Source of the DNA: Nocardia vaccinii NBRC 15922
GTDB taxonomy: Bacteria > Actinomycetota > Actinomycetes > Mycobacteriales > Mycobacteriaceae
Assembly (NCBI RefSeq): GCF_001613305.1
Contig: NZ_BDCC01000032.1
Span: forward strand, 124,001-188,000
Length of the DNA: 64,000 bases
Direction of reading: 5' to 3'
Position numbers and translations under genes: made by a program. The notes under the pieces were generated by a model, which was given only the letters and a program-made list of their open reading frames with translations, made no database searches and was not told the origin of the DNA. The stretch's first letter is position 1; every line of letters starts with the position of its first letter. This document shows, piece after piece, positions 8,758 through 15,841 of this stretch.

Positions 8758-10427
8758 GGGTGTGTACCTCCGTTCGCAGGGGCCGGAGCGGTGCCGGCGT
8801 GCGCACCCTCGGGCGGTTGAGCGGTTCCGCCGGATTCGTTGTGTTCGGGTGTGGCCTGCGGCACCGCGGGCGCGGGATCGTGGGCCCCGATCGTGCTGAG
8901 CGTGCCCGCGACGGCCGGATCGATCCGGTCCAGCAGCGGTTTCGGATACGCGCCGAGAAACAGCAGCGCGGCGATGAGCGGCACCACCACGACGAGTTCG
9001 CGCGGCAGCAGATCCCGGACCCGCTCGTTGCCCGCTTTCACCGGGCCGGTCATCATCCGCTGGTACATCCACAGCACGTACAGCGCGGCGAGGACCAGCG
9101 CGCTGGTGGCGAAGATCGCCGCGACCGGGTATCGGGTGAATGTGCCCACCAGGACCAAGAATTCGCTGACGAACGGCGCCAAGCCCGGCAGCGAGAGTGT
9201 GGCCAGACCCGCGATCAGGAACGTCCCGGCCAGGATCGGCGCGACCTTCTGCACTCCGCCGAATTCGGCGATGAGGCGAGTTCCCCTGCGCGAGACCAGG
9301 AATCCGGCGATCAGGAACAGCGCCGCGGTGGAGATGCCGTGGTTGACCATATACAGCGTCGCGCCCGAACCACTCTGGTTGGTCATGGCGAAGATGCCCA
9401 GGATGATGAAACCGAAGTGCGAGATGGAGGTGTAGGCGATCAGGCGCATCACATCGCGCTGCCCGATCGCCACGATCGCGCCGTACACGATCCCGACGAC
9501 GGCGAGCACACTGATCAGCGGCGCATAGGTTTTCGAGGCGTGCGGGAACAGCAGCAGGCAGTAGTGCAGCATGCCGAAGGTGCCGACCTTGTCCACCACC
9601 GCCATCATCAGTACCGCGCTGGACGGGGTGGCCGAGACCGCCGCACCGGGCAGCCAGGTGTGCAGTGGCCACAGCGGAGCCTTGACCGCGAAGGCGAACA
9701 TGAATCCCAGGAACAGCGCGTTGAGTACCGCGGGCCCGGCGCCCAGGTGCCCGGTCGCCGCGGCTTCCACGACGGCCCGGAAATCGAAGGTGCCGCTGGT
9801 CCCGCCCAGATGCTGCCGGGCGGTGAGCACGTACAGCCCGATCACCGCGGCGAGCATGATCAGTCCGCCGAACAGGTTGTACAGCAGGAACTTCACCGCC
9901 GCGCGCGAGCGGGCCCGGCGCGGTTCGGCGCCCGCGCCGTGGGGGCCGAATCCGCCGATGAGGAAGTACATCGGGATCAGCATGACCTCGAAGAACACGT
10001 AGAACAGCAGGATGTCCAGCGAGACGAAGGACACCAGCACCATCGATTCGACCACCAGGGTCAGCGCCACGTAGATGTGCGCCACCCGTCGTCCGCCGCC
10101 CACCTCGTCCTCATCGCTCCACCCGGCCAGGATCAGCAGCGGCACCAGCGCCGCGGTCAGCAGCATCAGCGCCAGTGCGATCCCGTCCAGGCCGAGGGTG
10201 TATCCCGCCCCGAAAGCCGGTATCCACCGGTGTGATTCGATCATCTGGTACTGCGGACCGCCGGGGGTGAACCGCGCCGCGATCACGAGCGCGATCACCA
10301 GCGTGGCCACCGAGACCGCGAGTCCGGTCGCCCGTGCCGCGGTCCGCCAGGCGGCGGGCATCGCGACCACGATCACCGCCCCGATCAGCGGCAGCACCCA
10401 CAGAGTTGTCAGCCAGGGATAGTTCAC
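8754..10427 (-). CDS. nuoM: NADH-quinone oxidoreductase subunit M
   Basis: A 557-residue proton-pumping membrane subunit. Hallmarks are SLDILLFYVFFEVMLIPMYF with the key glutamate, FAVKAPLWPLHTWLPGAAV with the channel lysine, and GIVYGAIVAIGQRDVMRLIA with SISHFGF after it. The C-terminal ~50 residues are a Pro/Ala/Gly-rich hydrophilic tail, a usual actinobacterial feature. The GTG start overlaps the stop of a small upstream ORF (10424-10642) as GTGA, so its translation is coupled to that ORF and not directly to nuoL. Confidence 0.95.
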   Translation of the reverse strand: MNYPWLTTLWVLPLIGAVIVVAMPAAWRTAARATGLAVSVATLVIALVIAARFTPGGPQYQMIESHRWIPAFGAGYTLGLDGIALALMLLTAALVPLLILAGWSDEDEVGGGRRVAHIYVALTLVVESMVLVSFVSLDILLFYVFFEVMLIPMYFLIGGFGPHGAGAEPRRARSRAAVKFLLYNLFGGLIMLAAVIGLYVLTARQHLGGTSGTFDFRAVVEAAATGHLGAGPAVLNALFLGFMFAFAVKAPLWPLHTWLPGAAVSATPSSAVLMMAVVDKVGTFGMLHYCLLLFPHASKTYAPLISVLAVVGIVYGAIVAIGQRDVMRLIAYTSISHFGFIILGIFAMTNQSGSGATLYMVNHGISTAALFLIAGFLVSRRGTRLIAEFGGVQKVAPILAGTFLIAGLATLSLPGLAPFVSEFLVLVGTFTRYPVAAIFATSALVLAALYVLWMYQRMMTGPVKAGNERVRDLLPRELVVVVPLIAALLFLGAYPKPLLDRIDPAVAGTLSTIGAHDPAPAVPQATPEHNESGGTAQPPEGAHAGTAPAPANGGTHP

Positions 10428-10642
10428 ATCGACCTCACCGTGAGCAGGGCGGCGGCGACCGACGCCGCACCGGTGAACATGGACAACGCAGGCGATCGAA
10501 CGAAACCCGATCGCGCACGGACGATCCGGGGCGACACCGCAGCGGGTCGACGTGGCCCTCGCGCACCGGATGCGCTGACATCGACCTCGCCGTGAGCAAG
10601 CCGGTGACCGCCGGTGGCCGTACGGCCCAATGGTGTACTCAT
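10424..10642 (-). CDS. Coupled 72-residue ORF carrying a copy of the NuoL tail
   Basis: The ATG at 10642 overlaps the nuoL stop (ATGA) and the TGA at 10424-10426 overlaps the nuoM GTG (GTGA), so the ORF bridges the two genes without a gap. Its last 34 residues match the last 34 of NuoL at about 23 positions (shared ALSMFTGAA, GFVRS), and the DNA aligns over ~110 bp. The first ~35 residues are unrelated and basic. It is probably a duplicated 3' end kept as a coupling ORF. The single hydrophobic segment could insert in the membrane; expression is unknown. Confidence 0.6.
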   Translation of the reverse strand: MSTPLGRTATGGHRLAHGEVDVSASGARGPRRPAAVSPRIVRARSGFVRSPALSMFTGAASVAAALLTVRSM

Positions 10643-12528
10643 AGGAAACTCACCACCAGCAGTGCCGCGACCACCAGGGCCGCGCCGGTGAACATGGACA
10701 GCGCGTACGAGCGCACGAATCCGGTTTGTACGCGGCGGATTCGGGTGGAGACCGCGCCGAGGACGGTGGCCGTGGAGTTGACCAGACCATCGATGCCGCG
10801 GGTGTCGAGGAAGACCAGCGAACGGGTCAGGCGTGCGCCGGGCCGCATGAAGGCGGCCTCGTTGACCGCGTCGCCGTACAGGTCGCGGCGCGCGGCGACG
10901 GTCAGGGCGGTGACCTGCGCCGGTGCGGTTTCGGGAACGGGGCGTTGTGCGTACTGGCGGTAGGCGAGCACCACACCGCCCGCGACGACCAGCAGCGCCA
11001 GCACCGTGATCACCCAAGCGGGCATGCCGCCTTCGGAATGTTTCTGTCCGACAACGGGTTCGAGCCAGTTCTGTAGTGAAGACCCGTAGAAGAAGATCCA
11101 GCCGGAGAACACCGAGCCCAGTGCGAGCACGATCATCGGGCCGGTCATCGAGACGGGGGATTCGTGCGGGTGGGTGTCCGGATGCCAGCGACGCGTCCCG
11201 AAGAAGGTCAGCAGCATCACCCGGGTCATGTAGAACGCGGTGATTCCCGCACCCAGCAGCGCCGCGGCGCCGAGCGTGACTCCGCTCGCGCCGCCATATC
11301 CGAACGCGGCCTCGATGATGCGGTCCTTGGAGAAGAATCCGGCGAACGGCGGCACCCCGATGATCGCCAGATACCCCAGCCCGAAGGTGACGAACGTGAT
11401 CGGCATGAGCGCGCGCAGGCCACCGTAGCGGCGCATATCTGTTTCGTCGTTCATCGCGTGCATCACCGATCCCGCGCCCAGGAACAGTCCGGCCTTGAAG
11501 AATCCGTGGGTGAGCAGATGCATGATCGCCACCGCGTATCCGGCCGGGCCCAGCCCCGCGGCCAGCACCATGTACCCGATCTGGCTCATCGTCGAGGCGG
11601 CGAGAGCTTTCTTGATGTCGTCCTTCGCGCAGCCGATGATCGCGCCGAACAGCAACGTCACCGCGCCGACGACGAGCACGCCCGCGCGGGCGCCGGGAGC
11701 GAGGTCGAAGATCGCGTGCGAGCGGGCGATGAGATACACCCCGGCGGTGACCATGGTCGCGGCGTGGATCAGCGCCGACACCGGAGTCGGGCCCTCCATC
11801 GCGTCCCCGAGCCAGGACTGCAACGGCACCTGCGCGGATTTACCGCACGCACCCAGCAGCAGCAACAGCCCGATCGCGGTCAGCGTGCCCTGTCCCGCGT
11901 GCGGCGCACCGGCGAACACGTGGCCGAAATCCAGGGAGCCGAAGGTGGCGAACATGACGAACAACGCGATCGCCAATCCCATATCGCCGACCCGGTTGAC
12001 CACGAACGCCTTCTTCGCCGCCGTCGCCGCGCTGGGCTTGTGGTACCAGAACCCGATCAGCAGGTACGAGGCCAGGCCGACGCCCTCCCAACCGAGGTAC
12101 AGCACCAGGTAGTTGCCCGCCATGACCAGCACCAGCATCGCGGCCAGGAATAGATTCAGGTAGGCGAAGAATCGCCGGCGTCCCGGGTCGTGCGCCATGT
12201 ACCCGACCGAATACAGGTGGATCAACGATCCGACGCCGGTGATCAACAGCGCGAAACACATCGAGAGCTGATCCAGTTGCAGGGTGAAGTTCACCTGCAA
12301 TCCGGCCGCGGGCGCCCAGGTGAAGAAATCGTGCCCGATCGCGCGGTCGGCGCCGGCGCGGCCGAGCATATCGACGAAGGCCCACACCGCGATCGCGAAC
12401 GAGCCGAGCGCGGCCAACACACCCAGCCAATGCCCCCACGCGTCGCTCACGCGACCGGCCAGCAGCAGGATCACCGCACCGGCCAGCGGAATCGCGGGCA
12501 CCAGGCACAACATCTGCGTGGTATCCAT
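10639..12528 (-). CDS. nuoL: NADH-quinone oxidoreductase subunit L
   Basis: A 629-residue antiporter-like subunit, full length, including the lateral helix region. Diagnostic segments are YLGWEGVGLASYLLIGFWY, FVVNRVGDMGLAIALFVMFA, VPLQSWLGDAMEGPTPVSAL with HAATMVTAGVYL after it, and KDDIKKALAASTMSQIGYM. The ATG at 12528 lies one base after the nuoK stop. The C-terminal helix (ALSMFTGAALVVAALL) is the part duplicated in the small ORF downstream. It provides the distal proton channel of complex I. Confidence 0.96.
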   Translation of the reverse strand: MDTTQMLCLVPAIPLAGAVILLLAGRVSDAWGHWLGVLAALGSFAIAVWAFVDMLGRAGADRAIGHDFFTWAPAAGLQVNFTLQLDQLSMCFALLITGVGSLIHLYSVGYMAHDPGRRRFFAYLNLFLAAMLVLVMAGNYLVLYLGWEGVGLASYLLIGFWYHKPSAATAAKKAFVVNRVGDMGLAIALFVMFATFGSLDFGHVFAGAPHAGQGTLTAIGLLLLLGACGKSAQVPLQSWLGDAMEGPTPVSALIHAATMVTAGVYLIARSHAIFDLAPGARAGVLVVGAVTLLFGAIIGCAKDDIKKALAASTMSQIGYMVLAAGLGPAGYAVAIMHLLTHGFFKAGLFLGAGSVMHAMNDETDMRRYGGLRALMPITFVTFGLGYLAIIGVPPFAGFFSKDRIIEAAFGYGGASGVTLGAAALLGAGITAFYMTRVMLLTFFGTRRWHPDTHPHESPVSMTGPMIVLALGSVFSGWIFFYGSSLQNWLEPVVGQKHSEGGMPAWVITVLALLVVAGGVVLAYRQYAQRPVPETAPAQVTALTVAARRDLYGDAVNEAAFMRPGARLTRSLVFLDTRGIDGLVNSTATVLGAVSTRIRRVQTGFVRSYALSMFTGAALVVAALLVVSFL

Positions 12529-12529
12529 A

Positions 12530-12829
12530 TCAGTACTTCAGCAGGTTGGCGTCGTCGACCGAGGTCGAGCGGCGGGCGCGGAAGATGGTCATGATGATCG
12601 CCAGGCCGATGACGACCTCGGCCGCGGCCACGACCATCGTGAAGAACGCGAATACGTGCCCGTCGAGATTGCCGCGTTCGCGGGCGAAGGTGACGAAGGC
12701 CAGGTTCACCGCGTTGAGCATCAGCTCGATGCACATGAACACGACGATCGCGTTGCGCCGCACCAGGACTCCGGCCGCGCCGATAGTGAACAGCAGTGCC
12801 GAGAGATACAGGTAGTTATCGGGATTCAC
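12530..12829 (-). CDS. nuoK: NADH-quinone oxidoreductase subunit K
   Basis: A 99-residue, three-helix membrane subunit of exactly the usual length. IELMLNAVNL and FFTMVVAAAEVVIGLAIIM carry the two conserved glutamates of the proton path. The start is a GTG at 12829, 17 bases after the nuoJ stop, with AGGCTCT-type purines nearby. An upstream extension of this frame would overlap nuoJ and has no NuoK character, so it was not used. Confidence 0.94.
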   Translation of the reverse strand: MNPDNYLYLSALLFTIGAAGVLVRRNAIVVFMCIELMLNAVNLAFVTFARERGNLDGHVFAFFTMVVAAAEVVIGLAIIMTIFRARRSTSVDDANLLKY

Positions 12830-12846
12830 CGCAGAGCCTTTCTTCC

Positions 12847-13722
12847 TCAGCCGTTCGTGGGGTCGTCGTTGCCGGAGCCGTCGCCGGTTCCCGGGTGGCC
12901 GTTGCCGTCGGCAGCGTCGTCGCCACCGACGCCGATGGCCGCGGCTTCGGTGTGCGCGCGGTCGCGGCGGTGGCGCAGGATCGTGCTGACCGACAGTTCG
13001 GCGAACGAGCCGTCGGGCAGGCGGGCGGGGATGTCGACCGCGTTGTGCCGGGCGTAGACACCCGGGGTGGGCAGCGGGGTGACCCGATCGCCTCGGCGAA
13101 CCCGGCGTTCGGACATCTCGCGCTGGTCGGTGCGCGGCCCGAACCGTTCGCGGTGCGCGAGCACCATCGCGCCGATGGTGGCGGTGATCAGCAGTGCGCC
13201 GGTGAGTTCGAACGCCCAGACGTACCGTACGAAGATCAGTTCGGCCAGTGCGCCGATGGTGTCCTGGCCGAAGCCCGGCCCGGTGCGGGCGACCGAATGG
13301 TCGTGTACGCCACGGGCGATGGCGGCGATGAGGATCAGCCCGAAGCCGATCCCTACCACCAGGACCGCGATGCGATGCCCGCGCAGGGTCTCGCGCAGCG
13401 ATTCGGCGGAGTCGACGCCGACGAGCATCAGGACGAACAGGAACAGCATCATCACCGCGCCGGTGTAGACCACGATCTGCACCACCCCCAGGAACAGCGC
13501 GTTCTCGGCGATGTAGAACACCGACAGGGTGATCATGGTGCCCGCCAGGCACATCGCGGCATGGACGGCTTTGCGTGCGGTCACCATGCCGACCGCGCCG
13601 ACGACCGCGACCACGGCCAGTATCCAGAACAGCACCGCCTCACCGGTGGAGGCGCGCACCGTGGTCGCGGCCAGCGGCATCTGCTGTGCGGCCGAAACCA
13701 GTTGTGTCGCAGCAATTGTCAT
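12847..13722 (-). CDS. nuoJ: NADH-quinone oxidoreductase subunit J
   Basis: A 291-residue protein with five membrane helices in the first ~190 residues, including FYIAENALFLGVVQIVVYTG with its pi-bulge region and FVRYVWAFELTGALLIT. A ~95-residue hydrophilic tail, rich in Asp, Gly and Asn at the very end, is typical of the long actinobacterial NuoJ. The ATG overlaps the TGA of a small upstream ORF as ATGA. Confidence 0.94.
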   Translation of the reverse strand: MTIAATQLVSAAQQMPLAATTVRASTGEAVLFWILAVVAVVGAVGMVTARKAVHAAMCLAGTMITLSVFYIAENALFLGVVQIVVYTGAVMMLFLFVLMLVGVDSAESLRETLRGHRIAVLVVGIGFGLILIAAIARGVHDHSVARTGPGFGQDTIGALAELIFVRYVWAFELTGALLITATIGAMVLAHRERFGPRTDQREMSERRVRRGDRVTPLPTPGVYARHNAVDIPARLPDGSFAELSVSTILRHRRDRAHTEAAAIGVGGDDAADGNGHPGTGDGSGNDDPTNG

Positions 13723-13937
13723 CGCGAATCTCCTTCGACGCCGATGCTCGCAGCGGCGGCAACGCCGCGATCACCGGGATATGGCGGGAGAGCCCACGCG
13801 CCGCCAGGACGACGGTGGCGCTCACCCGCGCGACGGGGCATCCGCCTTCCGGCGCCGTAGGCGAGTGCGGTGAGGGTGCCGGACTCGGTCCGGACAGCGG
13901 GTTCCGCGTCTCGATCCGGGTACGCTGCCGGGTTCAT
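13719..13937 (-). CDS. Coupled 72-residue ORF between nuoI and nuoJ, unknown
   Basis: The ATG at 13937 overlaps the nuoI stop (ATGA) and the TGA overlaps the nuoJ ATG (ATGA), so ribosomes could pass from nuoI to nuoJ through it. The 72 residues are Arg/Gly/Ala-rich with no membrane segment and no recognised domain. GGAGATTCGCG near its end doubles as the nuoJ ribosome-binding site. It has the same length as the ORF between nuoL and nuoM, possibly by chance. It may be a coupling spacer rather than a functional protein. Confidence 0.5.
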   Translation of the reverse strand: MNPAAYPDRDAEPAVRTESGTLTALAYGAGRRMPRRAGERHRRPGGAWALPPYPGDRGVAAAASIGVEGDSR

Positions 13938-15841
13938 CGCAGCGCTCCGTGCGTGCCGAGTTCGGGCGCCCGGTTCGGATCCCGGCCCGCGGCAAGGCTG
14001 CCCAGCACATCGATGGTGCCGAGGTAGTAGTCCTGTTCGGTGGTGCCCGGGACCATCGCGTGCGGCGGGAGGGTCATACCTGGCTCCAGCGGGGCCAGCA
14101 GCCGGTCCTTCTCGTAGATCAGATCGGCGCGGTTGTCGTCGGCGAGTTCGTATTCGTTGGTCATCGTCAGCGCGCGTGTGGGGCACGCCTCGATGCACAG
14201 TCCGCAGCCGATGCAGCGCAGGTAGTTGATCTGATAGACGCGGCCGTACCGTTCGCCCGGGGAGAAGCGTCCCGAGGTAGCGACGGGGCCGGAGGCGGCA
14301 GCTTGCGTAACCACGGAGGCCCCCGCGGACGAGGCATCGGGCACAGCGTCGGTGTTGTCCGCGCCCTCGACGTAGATCGCGTCCGCGGGGCACGCCCACG
14401 CGCACAGTTCGCAGCCGATACATTTCTCCAGCCCGTCGGGGTGGCGGTTGAGCTGGTGGCGGCCGTGATAGCGGGGCGCGGTGGGTTCTTTGACCTCCGG
14501 ATAGAACTCGGTGTTGGGCTTCTTGAACATAGTCATGAAGGTGACCGCGAATCCGCCGAACGGTTCGAGCAGACCGGGTTTCGGCCCGCGCGGCGCGGCG
14601 GCCGCGGGCATCGGCGGGACCGGGAACCCGGCGTATTCGGCTGCGGGGAGCGCACTTTCGGTGCGGGCGGGCCGGTCGTTACCGCGCAGCCCGGCACGCA
14701 CCACCGCCGCGAGCAGCAGCAGCGTCAGCACGATGCCGCCGATCACCAGTCCGGCGGTCTGCACGTGGTAGCCGTTGTCCTGCAGTACTTTCAGCACAGC
14801 GACGCACATCACCCACAGCAGCGAGGCCGGGATCAGCAGCTTCCAGCCCAGATTCATGAACTGGTCGTAGCGCAGCCGCGGCAGCGTGCCGCGCAGCCAG
14901 ATGAACACGAACAGGAACACCCACACCTTCGCGGTGAACCACAGTAGCGGCCACCAGCCCGAATTCGCGCCCGCCCACAGATTCAGCGGGAACGGCGCGT
15001 GCCAGCCGCCGAAGAACAGGGTGGTGGCCAGTGCCGAGACGGTGCCCATGTTGATGTATTCGGCCATCATGAACATCGCGAATTTCAGCGAGGAGTATTC
15101 GGTGTGGAATCCGCCGACCAGTTCGCCCTCGGCCTCGGGCAGGTCGAACGGGGCGCGATTGGTCTCGCCGACCATCGATACCGCGTAGATGACGAACGAG
15201 GGCAGCAGCAGGAACACGTTCCAGGTGCCGAACTGGTGCGCGACGATACCCGAGGTCGACATGGTGCCGGTCAGCAGGAACACCGCGGCGAAGCACGCGG
15301 CCATGGCGATCTCGTAGGAGATCACCTGCGCGGTCGAGCGCAGCCCGCCCAGCAGCGGATAGGTCGAGCCCGAGGCCCATCCGGCCAGCACGATGCCGTA
15401 TACCCCGATCGAGGCCATGGCCAGGATGTACAGCACCCCGACGGGCATATCGGTCAGTTGCAGCGGAGTGCGGGTGCCGAAGATCGACACCTGCGGCCCG
15501 AACGGCATCACCGCGAACGCCATCACCGCCGGAATCAGCGAAATCACCGGTGCCAGAATGAATATCGGCTTGTCCACGATGGCCGGGACGATGTCCTCCT
15601 TGAGCAGCATCTTGACCCCGTCGGCGATGGATTGCAGGGTCCCGTGCGGGCCGACCCGGTCCGGCCCGACGCGCATCTGCATGAACGCGACGATCTTGCG
15701 TTCGACGTAAACACCCAGCATCGGGATGAGCAGCAGGAAGATGAAGATCGCGACGCATTTCACGATCACCAGCCACCACGGGTCGTGCCCGAAGACGGAC
15801 AGGTCCGGGGCGGAGGCGGAGGTCGCTACGAGGTCATGCAC
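13934..15841 (-). CDS. nuoHI: Fused NADH-quinone oxidoreductase subunits H and I
   Basis: One uninterrupted 635-codon frame. Residues 1-~385 are NuoH, the membrane subunit next to the quinone site (ERKIVAFMQMRVGPDRVGPH, GETNRAPFDLPEAEGELVGG). Residues ~411-635 are NuoI, the TYKY-type ferredoxin subunit, with CIGCELCAWACP (474-485) and CIGCGLCIEACP (543-554). These subunits are normally separate proteins. A Met at residue 411 (base 14611) could start NuoI alone, but no ribosome-binding site precedes it. The NuoI half has a ~25-residue Ala/Ser/Gly insert between its two clusters. The start overlaps the nuoG stop by 8 bases. Confidence 0.85.
   Translation of the reverse strand: MHDLVATSASAPDLSVFGHDPWWLVIVKCVAIFIFLLLIPMLGVYVERKIVAFMQMRVGPDRVGPHGTLQSIADGVKMLLKEDIVPAIVDKPIFILAPVISLIPAVMAFAVMPFGPQVSIFGTRTPLQLTDMPVGVLYILAMASIGVYGIVLAGWASGSTYPLLGGLRSTAQVISYEIAMAACFAAVFLLTGTMSTSGIVAHQFGTWNVFLLLPSFVIYAVSMVGETNRAPFDLPEAEGELVGGFHTEYSSLKFAMFMMAEYINMGTVSALATTLFFGGWHAPFPLNLWAGANSGWWPLLWFTAKVWVFLFVFIWLRGTLPRLRYDQFMNLGWKLLIPASLLWVMCVAVLKVLQDNGYHVQTAGLVIGGIVLTLLLLAAVVRAGLRGNDRPARTESALPAAEYAGFPVPPMPAAAAPRGPKPGLLEPFGGFAVTFMTMFKKPNTEFYPEVKEPTAPRYHGRHQLNRHPDGLEKCIGCELCAWACPADAIYVEGADNTDAVPDASSAGASVVTQAAASGPVATSGRFSPGERYGRVYQINYLRCIGCGLCIEACPTRALTMTNEYELADDNRADLIYEKDRLLAPLEPGMTLPPHAMVPGTTEQDYYLGTIDVLGSLAAGRDPNRAPELGTHGALR

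Noticed and set aside
6961..10235. Long plus-strand frames (550 and 601 codons) over nuoN and nuoM
   Set aside because: Antisense shadows of conserved genes, with His/Arg/Gln-rich nonsense composition.
13934..15841. nuoH and nuoI as two separate genes with a sequencing error
   Set aside because: The frame reads well across the junction with no sign of a shifted base, and the internal Met lacks a ribosome-binding site. An error cannot be excluded from one sequence.
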